Shown one piece after another: positions 1 through 5,480 of a stretch of 17,233 nt of DNA. The DNA comes from Lentisphaerota bacterium (lineage in GTDB: Bacteria > Verrucomicrobiota > Kiritimatiellia > JAAZAB01), in the NCBI GenBank assembly GCA_016182435.1, contig JACPGN010000037.1:1-17233 (forward strand), read 5' to 3'. The position numbers were made by a program, and so were the translations under genes. The notes beneath the pieces are model-generated. The model was given only the letters and a program-made list of their open reading frames with translations, ran no database searches and was not told the origin of the DNA. Positions within the stretch are counted from its first letter, which is position 1. Every line of letters begins with the position of its first letter.

Positions 1-152
1 GCCGCTCGGTCTTTGAACATCGCCACCGCCGTGGCGACGCTCTCAAAGTAGCGGAAGCCCACGGCCTTCATATCCGCCAGACCCTGCCGCAACTGTTCTT
101 CCTTCGCCAGTCCCCACGGCCAGATTGCGTAGGCCAGTTTAGCCTTGCTCAT
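1..152 (-). CDS. Sugar-phosphate isomerase/epimerase-like protein, N-terminal fragment
   Basis: The reverse strand from ATG at 152 runs open to the window edge (50 codons, 3' end missing). It begins MSKAKLAYAIWPWG and continues with an amphipathic helix and then VGFRYFESVA. This layout (a strand with YAIWPWG, a helix, then GFRYFE) is what the first beta-alpha unit of xylose-isomerase-like TIM barrels (IolE/sugar-phosphate isomerase family) looks like. A purine-rich stretch, GAGAAAGGATGG, lies just upstream of the ATG and supports this start. Substrate cannot be told from the fragment. Such enzymes often accompany Gfo/Idh oxidoreductases; one is encoded at 9676, but it is too far away to infer a shared operon. 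The family call is from pattern recognition of 50 residues only. Confidence 0.6.
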   Translation of the reverse strand, partial: MSKAKLAYAIWPWGLAKEEQLRQGLADMKAVGFRYFESVATAVAMFKDRA

Positions 153-286
153 TCTGCCATCCTTTCTCCGGTTAGTTCCTCGTTGCCGGCGAGTTACCCT
201 GCTGATTCCTGGTTTTGAAAGCAAGCAAAAAAGGAGTTTCAGCCGAAATGGGTCAGTTATGTGGGTAAGTTATGAACTTCAGTGCT

Positions 287-406
287 GTCATTCCCGCGAA
301 GGCGGGAATCCAGCATTTCCGCCACATAGGCGGATCCCTGGCCGAGCTCGGGCAGGCTGCCTGTGGCATCAGATTTTTCTGGATTCCCGATCAGGTCGGG
401 AATGAC
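287..406. repeat. REP-type element, copy 1 (with internal insertion)
   Basis: The left half starts GTCATTCCCGCGAAGGCGGG; the right half is a second hairpin reading GGATTCCCGATC then GGTCGGGAATGAC. The outer ends GTCATTCCC and GGGAATGAC are inverted. The copy at 8653-8718 is the same element without the ~55 bp found here between CCAGCAT and TTTTTCTGG. GCAT occurs on both sides of that extra segment, as a short target duplication would. The left hairpin fits the ATTCCC-N8-GGGAAT pattern of dispersed REP/dRS3-like repeats. Confidence 0.8.
336..357 (+). repeat. Family-A palindromic repeat (CCCTGGCCGA...CGGGCAGGC), copy in REP element
   Basis: The 22-bp core matches 14220-14241 at 21 of 22 positions, and both are preceded by GGCGGATC. 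It sits inside REP copy 1, so it arrived after the REP. Other copies are at 7497-7542, 8763-8810, 11282-11316, 14295-14317 and, degenerate, near 5034-5053. Confidence 0.75.
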
Positions 407-540
407 AATTAGCCCTCAAGACTGAGGTGTTACGTTTCAGCCGAATGATCCGCTTCGCTTCCGTGACCAATTCGCCTGGTTCTCGCGTCCAGACTTTATT
501 GCCGATTGTGGTAAGGCATCTCAGTCTTGTGATGGCAACA

Positions 541-630
541 GGTAGGGCGCGTTCGCCTGCCCGCAATGCTACGCATAGCGTTGCAGGCGGGCCGAACGCG
601 CCGCGGACGGCTCGGCGAGCCGTCCCTACC
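541..630. repeat. Double-hairpin repeat GGTAGGG...CCCTACC, copy with loop insertion
   Basis: The ends GGTAGGG (541-547) and CCCTACC (624-630) are inverted. One inner hairpin is built on GGACGGCTCG/CGAGCCGTCC. The other has arms GGCGCGTTCG and CGAACGCGCC, with a 30+ bp palindromic segment (CTGCCCGCAATGCTACGC and its mirror) in the loop. The 54-bp copy at 15135-15188, in opposite orientation, has the same ends and first hairpin, and its second hairpin lacks the loop insertion. Confidence 0.75.
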
Positions 631-819
631 TTCACGCGACCACCTCGTAACTGACCCACCTGCCGATTGTGTGCTTTTCTTCTTGCGCCTTTTGGGTCTC
701 AGTCATAACATTTTTCTTTAATAAGAGCTCACTGAACATAGACTTTCTTCCGTGTTTTGGTGTCTAATACCATATCATCGCGGAATGATGTCAAAACAAT
801 CAATGTTCGGCTGCACGAG

Positions 820-1296
820 ATGAAAAAACTCGGAGTCAAAGCCAAATGGGCTATCATCGCCATCCTATTCCTAATCATCGGCAGCCTTGTTGGCGCGATC
901 TTGATAACCATCGATGCAGCCCATCGTCGTGAGCAGATGGTGAGCCTCTTGTGGTTTGCGTTTTTCGCCAATCAGGACGAGAAGGCCCACCAAGTGTACT
1001 TCCAAAGAAGCCCAAGCGAAGGGGCCGGAGCTCTGCTCGCGTTTCTAAACACCGTTGAACAGAACAAGGAACTGATTGAAGCCAACCCACTGCTGGGGAC
1101 AAACTACTTCGCCAGCCAAATGTGGATTCTCAACGGACGGCTCGGGAAACTCTATCGTCTCGCGGGTGACAACGCCGCAGCCAACGAGCACCTGTCGAAG
1201 GCTTTAGAGTTTCTGTCCGCCAACGGCGAGCAACTTGCTACAACTAACCAACTCCTTGCGGCAATCGACAAACTCGACTCGATGGGGACGAAATAG
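820..1296 (+). CDS. Small single-pass membrane protein, unknown function
   Basis: The product is 158 aa from ATG at 820. The frame is open further upstream (TTG at 757, GTG at 760), but the residues added there have no membrane or signal character, so I prefer the ATG that starts MKKLGVKAKWAII. Residues about 10-31 (AIIAILFLIIGSLVGAILI) are one transmembrane helix preceded by lysines, so the C-terminal ~125 residues probably lie outside the cytoplasm. The rest is helical. Its last 60 residues (LGKLYRLAGDNAAANEHLSKALEF) have the spacing of one or two TPR-like hairpins, ending in a short charged tail. I do not recognise a named family. No strong Shine-Dalgarno is visible. Base composition is lower in GC than the core genes, as for the next two genes, suggesting an acquired block. 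Confidence 0.65.
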   Translation: MKKLGVKAKWAIIAILFLIIGSLVGAILITIDAAHRREQMVSLLWFAFFANQDEKAHQVYFQRSPSEGAGALLAFLNTVEQNKELIEANPLLGTNYFASQMWILNGRLGKLYRLAGDNAAANEHLSKALEFLSANGEQLATTNQLLAAIDKLDSMGTK

Positions 1297-1307
1297 GGCA
1301 GCCAACC

Positions 1308-1330
1308 GCGCGGCTGGGACCATCCGCGCC
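1308..1330 (+). repeat. Short (unfilled) version of the 135-bp hairpin repeat
   Basis: GCGCGGCTGGGACCATCC is followed directly by GCGCCATTGGCA. At 1825-1950 the same left and right sequences are separated by 96 bp carrying the palindrome, with ATCC on both sides (1839-1842 and 1935-1938). This looks like an empty insertion site next to a filled one. Confidence 0.55.
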
Positions 1331-1361
1331 ATTGGCATGGAACATAAGAGGAGATGCTCTC

Positions 1362-1766
1362 ATGAGAATTATTGCACTCACACTACTCGCTTTGCTCCTG
1401 TGTTCGTGCGGTAAAGTTCAAACATCCTACAAAGTCGTCATGTTGCCTACTGGGAAAGAAGTGAAAGTTGCAGGCATGGGCAGAATCAACTTCACAAAGG
1501 ACGAACCCGCACTTATGCTTAAGTATTACACGGACTTGGAAATCAATAACGCAACCTCCATTGAGACCGAAGTGCTAGAAATCTGGGAGGGGTTTCGCAA
1601 GGACGTCGAAGCCGCAAAACTCACCTCTGGGATCGTAAGTGCAAATGACATGCCCAAGGGCATGATCCACAAAGGCACGATGCGAAACTACGTCTTCAAG
1701 AGGAAGCCAGACGGCAAGTGGGAATTGGTAGCAAAACCAAGCAGCCAACAAGCCACTACAAACTAG
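1362..1766 (+). CDS. Small lipoprotein, unknown function
   Basis: The product is 134 aa from ATG at 1362. The frame is open from 1332, but AAGAGGAG at 1346-1353, 8 bases before ATG 1362, fixes the start. The N-terminus MRIIALTLLALLLCSCGKVQ is a lipoprotein signal with a short positive start, a leucine-rich core and a lipobox ending at Cys16 (LCS|C). The mature part is about 118 residues, mixed alpha/beta, with a patch of acidic residues (residues 55-80) and a basic C-terminus ending in a low-complexity SSQQATTN tail. I do not recognise the family. The protein should be anchored in the inner or outer membrane, facing the periplasm. It lies 65 bases after the upstream membrane protein on the same strand and could be co-transcribed. 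A repeat copy follows 31 bases after its stop. Confidence 0.75.
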   Translation: MRIIALTLLALLLCSCGKVQTSYKVVMLPTGKEVKVAGMGRINFTKDEPALMLKYYTDLEINNATSIETEVLEIWEGFRKDVEAAKLTSGIVSANDMPKGMIHKGTMRNYVFKRKPDGKWELVAKPSSQQATTN

Positions 1767-1797
1767 CTCGCTGAAGCTCGCAGTTTGAGTGGCGCCA

Positions 1798-1931
1798 TTC
1801 ACGCCGCGAAGCGCGGCGTGAACGGCGCGGCTGGGACCATCCACATGGTTTGTTCCGCTTCGCGTCGCGAACTATGCGGATGGAGCGGCTATATTGTCCG
1901 TGATAACCGGAGTTATCACGGACAACCGCTG
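1798..1931 (+). repeat. 135-bp hairpin repeat, copy B
   Basis: The copy begins TTCACGCCGCGAAGCGCGGC, a hairpin by itself, runs through CTGGGACCATCC and TCCGCTTCGCGTCGCGAAC, and ends in a strong palindrome. That palindrome has arms TTGTCCGTGATAAC (1894-1907) and GTTATCACGGACAA (1912-1925), a perfect 14-bp stem with a CGGA loop. No U-tract follows, so it is not a standard terminator. Copies C (2498-2632) and D (3507-3576, partial) share order and orientation. Confidence 0.8.
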
Positions 1932-1970
1932 CTAATCCGCGCCATTAGCACAAAAGGAAAGGAAGGCGAT

Positions 1971-2462
1971 ATGAATGCAAGAGTGGTAACGATCGTATTG
2001 TTGACAGTATCGGTGGGCCTTGCTGCAGGGAGGGCAGAAGACGGGGTTGGCCTCGGCGTCATTCTCGGCGAACCGACAGGTATCTCCGTGAAGAAATGGA
2101 TTAGTCCGGAGCAAGCCATCGACGCAGCGGCGGCTTGGTCGTTCTCAGAGAACGACAGCTTTCAGTTTCACGCGGATTACCTGATTCACAAATTCGGTGT
2201 ACTGAAGACCGATCCTGCGGTGGGTCGCCTGCCCGTCTATTTTGGGGTTGGAGGCCGACTAAAGCTGAAGAATCAGGATAACGGCAGGGGACGCAACAAC
2301 AACGACGCGTTGTTCGGCATCCGCATACCGTTCGGCGTTTCCTTTAGCTTTGCGAAAGCGCCTGTCGATCTTTTCGCCGAGATCGTGCCAATCCTCGACG
2401 TAGTTCCCGACACAGACCTCAGCCTAAATTGGGCCATCGGAGCCCGGTTTTACTTCCGATAG
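1971..2462 (+). CDS. Exported beta-barrel-like protein (DUF3996-like), putative outer membrane
   Basis: The product is 163 aa from ATG at 1971. AAGGAAGGCGAT directly before the ATG is the ribosome site; the longer open frame back to 1785 is repeat DNA. Residues 1-22 form a Sec signal peptide (MNARVVTIVLLTVSVGLAAG, cleavage near GRA|ED). The mature part opens with GVGLGVILGEPTGISVKKW. It continues with alternating short strands (FQFHADYLIHKF, YFGVGGRLKL, FGIRIPFGVSFSF, VDLFAEIVPIL) and ends in an aromatic terminal strand, IGARFYFR, with a near-terminal aromatic as in outer-membrane barrels. The GLG-GEPTG-S-K-W opening resembles DUF3996-type proteins; that is pattern recognition, not a search. 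Likely role is structural or unknown in the outer membrane. It is flanked by repeat copies B and C. Confidence 0.75.
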   Translation: MNARVVTIVLLTVSVGLAAGRAEDGVGLGVILGEPTGISVKKWISPEQAIDAAAAWSFSENDSFQFHADYLIHKFGVLKTDPAVGRLPVYFGVGGRLKLKNQDNGRGRNNNDALFGIRIPFGVSFSFAKAPVDLFAEIVPILDVVPDTDLSLNWAIGARFYFR

Positions 2463-2497
2463 ACGAATGTGCCAACAACAGCGTGGATCGCTACGTT

Positions 2498-2632
2498 TCA
2501 CACCGCGCGAAGCGCGGCGTGAATGGCGCGGCTGGGACCATCCACGTGGTTTGCTCCGCTTCGCGTCGCGAACCATGCGGATGGCGCGGATAGATTCTCC
2601 GTGATAACCGGAATTATCACGGACAACCGCTG
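2498..2632 (+). repeat. 135-bp hairpin repeat, copy C
   Basis: This copy is collinear with copy B across its whole length with scattered substitutions. The terminal palindrome is TCCGTGATAA/TTATCACGGA with one broken pair (GTTATC became ATTATC). It lies 35 bases after the stop of the beta-barrel gene, the same kind of position as copy B after the lipoprotein gene. Confidence 0.8.
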
Positions 2633-2758
2633 TGCGTGTTCATTGGTGTCATCGGTCTTGCATGGTTTCATGATCGAGCAATGAAGACGAAGAAGGGCAA
2701 CCCCACATCGGACAGTATTCATCAACCCGCGGACGGGTCGCCGAAACCGTCAATGTGA
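2633..2758 (+). pseudogene. Possible 3' remnant of a membrane-protein gene
   Basis: Directly after repeat copy C one frame reads CVFIGVIGLAWFHDRAMKTK and then a polar, proline-rich tail to a TGA at 2756-2758 (41 codons). A hydrophobic segment followed by HDRAMKTKK and a soluble tail is how many inner-membrane proteins end. The frame has no start codon or ribosome site, and upstream it runs into the repeat and hits a stop. I read it as the tail of a gene whose 5' part was replaced by the repeat. It is short and could be chance. The rest of the 2463-2811 interval holds nothing else I can identify. Confidence 0.3.
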
Positions 2759-2811
2759 GCGTTGGGCAAGAAAGAGATTGAAACATGAAGGAGAAATGGT
2801 AGTATATCGGC

Positions 2812-3180
2812 ATGGGTACATTCCACACAGGCTGCATCGTTGAGAACCACGTGGACCGAAGCAAGGCTATTCTTATCGCTAAGGCCCTTGTTGATACGGG
2901 AAGTGAGTACACCTGGATTCCAGGTTCAAAACTCGAAAACATCGGCGTGGTTCGGGAGAAAAAGGATCTTTGCTTCGTCATGGCCAACGGTGAGGTTGTA
3001 ACGCGAAGTGTTGGCTTTGCCATACTCCGCGTTGCAAAGACTTTCACCATTGACGAAGTCGTCTTCGCAGAGCCTGGAGACCAGGTTCTGCTTGGGGCTA
3101 GAACCCTGGAAGGACTAAACCTTACCGTTGATTCCAGCCGAAAGAAGCTCGTTGCAGCCGGTCCCCTCCCTGCGGCATAG
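2812..3180 (+). CDS. Retropepsin-like aspartic protease (clan AA)
   Basis: The product is 122 aa from ATG at 2812. The key motif is LVDTGSEYTWIP at residues 27-38, with the catalytic D28-T29-G30-S31 following a hydrophobic strand, as in retropepsin-like proteases. A later VLLGARTLEGLNLTVD (about residues 93-108) matches the conserved LLG-LE-L-V-D strand and helix that follows the flap. One DTG per chain and ~120 residues mean an active enzyme would be a homodimer. No signal peptide is present, so it is probably cytoplasmic. AAGGAGA at 2788-2794 is 17 bases upstream, too far for ideal use, and is covered by a tiny frame, ATG 2785 to TAG 2802 (MKEKW), that could act in translational coupling or be chance. 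Substrate is unknown. Confidence 0.8.
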   Translation: MGTFHTGCIVENHVDRSKAILIAKALVDTGSEYTWIPGSKLENIGVVREKKDLCFVMANGEVVTRSVGFAILRVAKTFTIDEVVFAEPGDQVLLGARTLEGLNLTVDSSRKKLVAAGPLPAA

Positions 3181-3266
3181 ATTTTGCCGAACCCACGGAT
3201 TCATGGCATTTTTCATTCCGTACCGTGCGCTTCATGAAAAAATCATTATCCGCGCCGTTCTCTCAT

Positions 3267-3296
3267 TTGACAACAGGAAAGCCAATGCGGTAGGAT
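3267..3296 (+). promoter_or_regulatory. Sigma70-type promoter upstream of antitoxin-like pseudogene
   Basis: TTGACA (3267-3272) and TAGGAT (3291-3296) are separated by 18 bases, 26 bases before the start codon at 3323. GGGAGG (3308-3313) gives a ribosome site. This is the clearest promoter-like pair in the window, and it serves a gene that is now broken. Confidence 0.5.
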
Positions 3297-3322
3297 AGCG
3301 CTGAATTGGGAGGCGCATATTC

Positions 3323-3550
3323 ATGACCACGGTGACAGAGATATAGGAAGCGGTCCAGTCCCTGCCCGAGGATCAGTTTGATCAGTCCTCCTCGTGGTTC
3401 GATGCGTACGAGGAGGAACACTGGGATCAGCAGATCGAGCGAGACCAGAAAGCAGGTCCATTGCGTGATCTGATGGAGAAAGCTCGGGATGACTTTGAGG
3501 TTGCTATCGCGTCGCGAACCAAGCGGATGGAGCGGATAGATTCTCCGTGA
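3323..3550 (+). pseudogene. Antitoxin-like small acidic protein gene, interrupted and truncated
   Basis: The frame starts ATG at 3323 after GGGAGG and reads MTTVTEI, then TAG (3344-3346). It continues in the same frame as EAVQSLPEDQFDQSSSWFDA, YEEEHWDQQIERDQKAG, PLRDLMEKARDDFEV. This is the pattern of a widespread family of ~70-residue acidic proteins found as antitoxins in type II toxin-antitoxin pairs: short N-terminal sheet, SLPE-F-WF, WD-QIE-D--AG-L, then a helix ending before the toxin start. Two lesions are visible: the amber codon at position 8, and replacement of the normal C-terminus by repeat copy D from about 3507, which supplies the remaining codons to TGA at 3548-3550. No toxin-like gene follows. 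If the TAG were read through or a later start used, a shortened product could still be made. The antitoxin assignment is inferred from family resemblance. Confidence 0.65.
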
Positions 3551-3576
3551 TAACCGGAGTTATCACGGACAACCGC
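3507..3576 (+). repeat. 135-bp hairpin repeat, copy D (partial)
   Basis: The copy holds only the 3' half: TCGCGTCGCGAACC, then the palindrome TCCGTGATAAC-CGGA-GTTATCACGGA (11-bp stem), ending ACAACCGC. It joins an antitoxin-like remnant on the left to an unrelated segment and a permease remnant on the right, so it marks a deletion or insertion junction. Confidence 0.75.
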
Positions 3577-3626
3577 CGCTACCTTTTCAGCAAGGATGCC
3601 CTCGCCAAGGCCTTCCAGTCCCGTTT

Positions 3627-3807
3627 CATCCGGCGGCCGCGCTCGCCGGCGGGCTGTTCCTGACCTTGGCTGATACACTGGCGCGCGCGCTGGTCGCGCC
3701 GATTGAAATTCCCGTCGGCGTCATCACCGCGCTGATGGACGGGCCGTTTTTTCTTAGTTCTCCTGCGCCGCCGGCGCCATGGGAGTGGAGCGAATGAGCG
3801 CATTTGA
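3627..3807 (+). pseudogene. FecCD/BtuC-type permease, C-terminal remnant with frameshift
   Basis: From 3627 one frame reads HPAAALAGGLFLTLADTLAR, then ALVAPIEIPVGVITALMDGPFFL. This is the highly conserved end of FecCD-family permeases: LADTLAR on a helix, then P-E-PVG-ITAL-G-PFF-LLRR. After CTT at 3753-3755 an extra A (3756) shifts the frame; beyond it VLLRRRRHG completes the usual ending and the shifted frame stops at 3805-3807. The frame overlaps the ATPase start at 3794 by 14 bases, as coupled permease-ATPase genes do. The first ~270 residues of the permease are missing. The stretch 3577-3626 reads RYLFSKDALAKAFQSRF in another frame; I cannot assign it. Confidence 0.8.
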
Positions 3808-4594
3808 ATTCGAACACGTGACCGCCGGCTATAACCACAGCGCGGTGCTGCGCGATGTCCATTGCGCGGTTGCCGAAGGCGAGATGGTCGCCCTCCTGGG
3901 GCCCAACGGCGCGGGCAAATCCACGCTCTTGCGCGTGCTGACCGGCCTGCTTCCGCCCTTGGCGGGCCGGGTCCGGCTCTTTGGCCAGGACGTGCGCCGC
4001 CTGAACGCTCTTGACCGCTCGCGCCTGATTGCCGTGGTGCCGCAGGAGCTCAAGACGCCCATGGCCTACACCGTGGAGGACCTGGTATTCATGGGCCGCG
4101 CCGGGCGGCTGCAAGCGTGGCAAGCGCCGACGGCCACTGACTGGCAGATCGTCGAGCGGGCCATGGCTTACACGGATGTCCGCGACCTGCGCGAGCGTCC
4201 GCTGGATGCCCTGAGCGGCGGCGAGAAACAGCGCGCGGTGATCGCCATGGCCCTGGCCCAGGAACCGCGCGTGATTGTTATGGACGAGCCGACCACCCAC
4301 CTCGACTTGAATCACGCGCTCGAAATCATGCAGATCGTCGAACGCCTGAACGGCGAGCAGGGCGTTACCGTCCTGATGACCAGCCACGATTTGAACCAGG
4401 CCGCCGAGTTCTGTCGCCGGCTGCTGCTGCTGAACCATGGCGCGCTGATCGCCGATGGGGCGCCGGCCGATGTTCTGCGCGAAGACATTTTAAGCAATGT
4501 GTATCACTGCGCTATCCGGGTCCAGCAAGACCCCGATACCGGCGCGCTGCTGGTCCGGCCCGAGCGCCGGCGAAGGCCGGCGCCGCGCAGTTAG
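3794..4594 (+). CDS. ABC transporter ATP-binding protein, FecE/BtuD/HmuV type
   Basis: The product is 266 aa from ATG at 3794, preceded by GGAGTGGAGCG; an in-frame ATG at 3779 adds five residues but lies in the old permease end. All nucleotide-binding motifs are present: Walker A GPNGAGKST (36-44), Q-loop Q84 in VPQE, signature LSGGEKQR (140-147), Walker B VIVMDE (160-165), D-loop LDLNH, and switch His198 in TSHDLN. The Q-loop context (YTVEDLVFMGR) and length fit ATPases that energise uptake of iron-siderophore, haem or cobalamin through a FecCD permease. Its permease partner is reduced to a C-terminal remnant directly upstream, and no substrate-binding protein is in the window, so this subunit is probably orphaned or must pair with a permease elsewhere. 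The last 15 codons and 11 bases beyond are repeated at 4904-4971. Confidence 0.93.
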   Translation: MSAFEFEHVTAGYNHSAVLRDVHCAVAEGEMVALLGPNGAGKSTLLRVLTGLLPPLAGRVRLFGQDVRRLNALDRSRLIAVVPQELKTPMAYTVEDLVFMGRAGRLQAWQAPTATDWQIVERAMAYTDVRDLRERPLDALSGGEKQRAVIAMALAQEPRVIVMDEPTTHLDLNHALEIMQIVERLNGEQGVTVLMTSHDLNQAAEFCRRLLLLNHGALIADGAPADVLREDILSNVYHCAIRVQQDPDTGALLVRPERRRRPAPRS

Positions 4595-4605
4595 CATTCG
4601 CAATC
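4538..4605 (+). repeat. 68-bp direct repeat, left copy (3' end of ABC ATPase gene)
   Basis: The repeat starts ACCGGCGCG and ends TTCGCAATC, covering the last codons and stop of the ATPase gene. It matches 4904-4971 at 66 of 68 positions, offset 366 bp in direct orientation. Between the copies lie an AT-rich stretch and the DUF4143 remnant. Confidence 0.9.
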
Positions 4606-4631
4606 GTTGCCCTTGAATAACCGTAAATAAT

Positions 4632-4886
4632 ATGCATTATATGGCGCTAATAACCCTTAATTATGTGCATCTTGAAGTGAAAGCGGGGAAGACCGGGACA
4701 TTGCGCTCGCTCTGGCAGTTTGTAGCCGAGAAAAAGACCGAACTGGCTTTGCGTTTCAACACGGATAAACCCTCCCTGCTGGACGCCGCCGACACCATGC
4801 ACGACGGGACAAGAATTTCGTATCGCCTGCTCTCGCTGCCCCTTTATCTCATTGACCAGGCCAACCGACTGACGGAAGAGGCGTAA
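4632..4886 (+). pseudogene. C-terminal remnant of a DUF4143 (AAA-family) ATPase
   Basis: The frame is 84 codons from ATG 4632 or 4641, without a ribosome site. The first ~12 residues (MHYMALITLNYV) look non-native. Then HLEVKAGKTGTLRSLWQFVA, ALRFNTDKPSLLD and ISYRLLSLPLYLIDQANRL follow. This is the pattern of the end of DUF4143-containing P-loop ATPases. There the restriction-nuclease-like fold carries a V/LEVK motif (here E-V-K), then KTGTLRSL, RFN-D-PS and the final YRLLSLPLYL helix. Complete proteins of the family are about 400 residues, so roughly 320 residues, including the P-loop domain, are gone. It sits between two 68-bp direct repeats of the neighbouring ATPase gene end, implying it came in with a duplication or recombination event. 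Expression is unlikely. The family call is by eye. Confidence 0.65.
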
Positions 4887-4903
4887 CCGGAAGAATATGG
4901 ATG

Positions 4904-4971
4904 ACCGGCGCGTTGCTGGTCCGGCCCGAGCGCCGGCGAAGGCCGGCGCCGCGCAGTTAGCCTTCGCAATC
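4904..4971 (+). repeat. 68-bp direct repeat, right copy
   Basis: This copy carries two substitutions relative to 4538-4605 (C to T in the GCGCTG segment, A to C after the stop). Upstream of it the ATPase frame is not continued. It is a detached piece of ATPase 3' end, not part of a second gene. Confidence 0.9.
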
Positions 4972-5111
4972 TTTCCTCATGTAGCCGCGGCACTCTGTTG
5001 CCGCGTCCCTGCCAACGGCTCGCCGGGTCGGTTCCCTCCATAGGCGGGCAGGCTACCCTACCAATGTTGTTCGCGACCGGAATGCATTAGCGGTCGAGGA
5101 CATAGAACGCC
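4972..5111. other. Intergenic repeat debris
   Basis: It holds a GTAGCCGCGGCACTCTGTTG / CCGCG palindromic motif, then a degenerate double-hairpin element (AACGGCTCGCCGGGTCGG to TACCCTACC near 5060) with a shortened family-A copy inside (TAGGCGGGCAGGC, 5041-5053). No gene is visible. Confidence 0.5.
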
Positions 5112-5333
5112 TCACGCACTGGCGGCCAGGACCTGATCTATCGTTTCCCGGACCAGTGGCAGGCCGGAGGCCGGAATAATGATGGTATCCCGATGATTGC
5201 CGACTTCTTCCGTAACCTTCAGAAAACGGCCACTGGCGTTTTCCCTGAAATCAAAAATAAATTGCTTGCGTTCGATCTGCACACGACGGCTGAGTAATTG
5301 AGTTTCCACCCCTGATCCTCCCGTTTTAGGCAT
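5112..5333 (-). CDS. PUR-alpha-like DUF3276 family protein
   Basis: The product is 73 aa from ATG at 5333. After a short glycine-containing leader it reads ETQLLSRRVQIERKQFIFDF, then RENASGRFLKVTEEV, then RDTIIIPASGLPLVRETIDQ. This is the beta-beta-beta-beta-alpha order of the small PUR-alpha-like repeat: a strand ending in a basic R-K, F-FD-REN--GRFLK-TE, IIIP, then a C-terminal helix. These short proteins occur in Bacteroidetes, Spirochaetes and PVC bacteria and are thought to bind single-stranded DNA or RNA. Length fits one repeat; the family dimerises. It follows the gspM-like gene on the same strand after 147 bases of hairpins and repeats, so it probably has its own promoter. No good Shine-Dalgarno is visible. 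TTCACCGTTCACAGTT lies just upstream (5345-5360), and a similar TTCACAGTTCACGGTT precedes gpsA. Confidence 0.75.
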   Translation of the reverse strand: MPKTGGSGVETQLLSRRVQIERKQFIFDFRENASGRFLKVTEEVGNHRDTIIIPASGLPLVRETIDQVLAASA

Positions 5334-5407
5334 GGTTTAAAAGGTTCACCGTTCACAGTTGAACAAAAAACATAAGGCCTCAGTGAATGGGGGGCGGCGA
5401 TCCCAAT

Positions 5408-5439
5408 GGCCTGACGCAAGGTCAGGCCCTACGTAGGGC
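5408..5439. terminator. Tandem hairpins after the gspL-gspM operon (possible terminator)
   Basis: GGCCTGAC (5408-5415) and GTCAGGCC (5421-5428) form an 8-bp stem with a 5-base loop. It overlaps the 14-bp perfect palindrome GCCCTACGTAGGGC (5426-5439). The position, about 42 bases past the gspM-like stop on the minus strand, suits a terminator, but no clean U-tract follows; it may instead be another dispersed repeat. The CT-rich 5450-5510 stretch beside it repeats the unit CGTC with small variations. Confidence 0.4.
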
Positions 5440-5480
5440 TCGGCTTTCTCCGCCCTCCGTCGTTTCTTCTCCATCGTCCG

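Larger units (their letters stand above)
249..658. repeat. Composite nested repeat island with 11-bp terminal inverted repeats
   Basis: This gene-free stretch is bounded by TGGGTCAGTTA (249-259) and TAACTGACCCA (648-658), an exact 11-bp inverted pair. Inside lie a REP-type element (287-406), which itself contains another repeat (336-357), a 10-bp inverted pair (CAAGACTGAG near 416, CTCAGTCTTG near 521), and a double-hairpin element (541-630). The shorter element at 8616-8739 has the same GTCAGTTA ends and the same REP core. I see no credible gene between 153 and 819; open frames here are by-products of the palindromes. Confidence 0.7.

Noticed and set aside
249..658. CRISPR array
   Set aside because: The repeated units are palindromic, of mixed families and irregularly spaced, with no constant repeat-spacer period and no cas genes.
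757..819. Upstream TTG/GTG starts for the small membrane protein
   Set aside because: They have no ribosome site and would place 21 polar residues before the lysine-flanked membrane helix; the ATG at 820 is more natural.
1894..1925. Intrinsic terminator after the lipoprotein gene
   Set aside because: The stem is strong, but there is no U-tract on either side and the same stem recurs in copies C and D with other flanks, so I annotate it as part of a repeat.
2690..2765. Integron attC-like site: GTTGGGC at 2761-2767 region with CACAT/ATGTG arms upstream
   Set aside because: The left core should read RYYYAAC, but the sequence has GGGCAAC; no integrase and no matching core sites occur around the other small genes. 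The repeats between those genes are of a different kind.
3626..4438. 270-codon minus-strand open frame opposite the ABC ATPase
   Set aside because: The plus strand has every ABC ATPase motif; the minus frame is a shadow rich in Gln, His and Ala.
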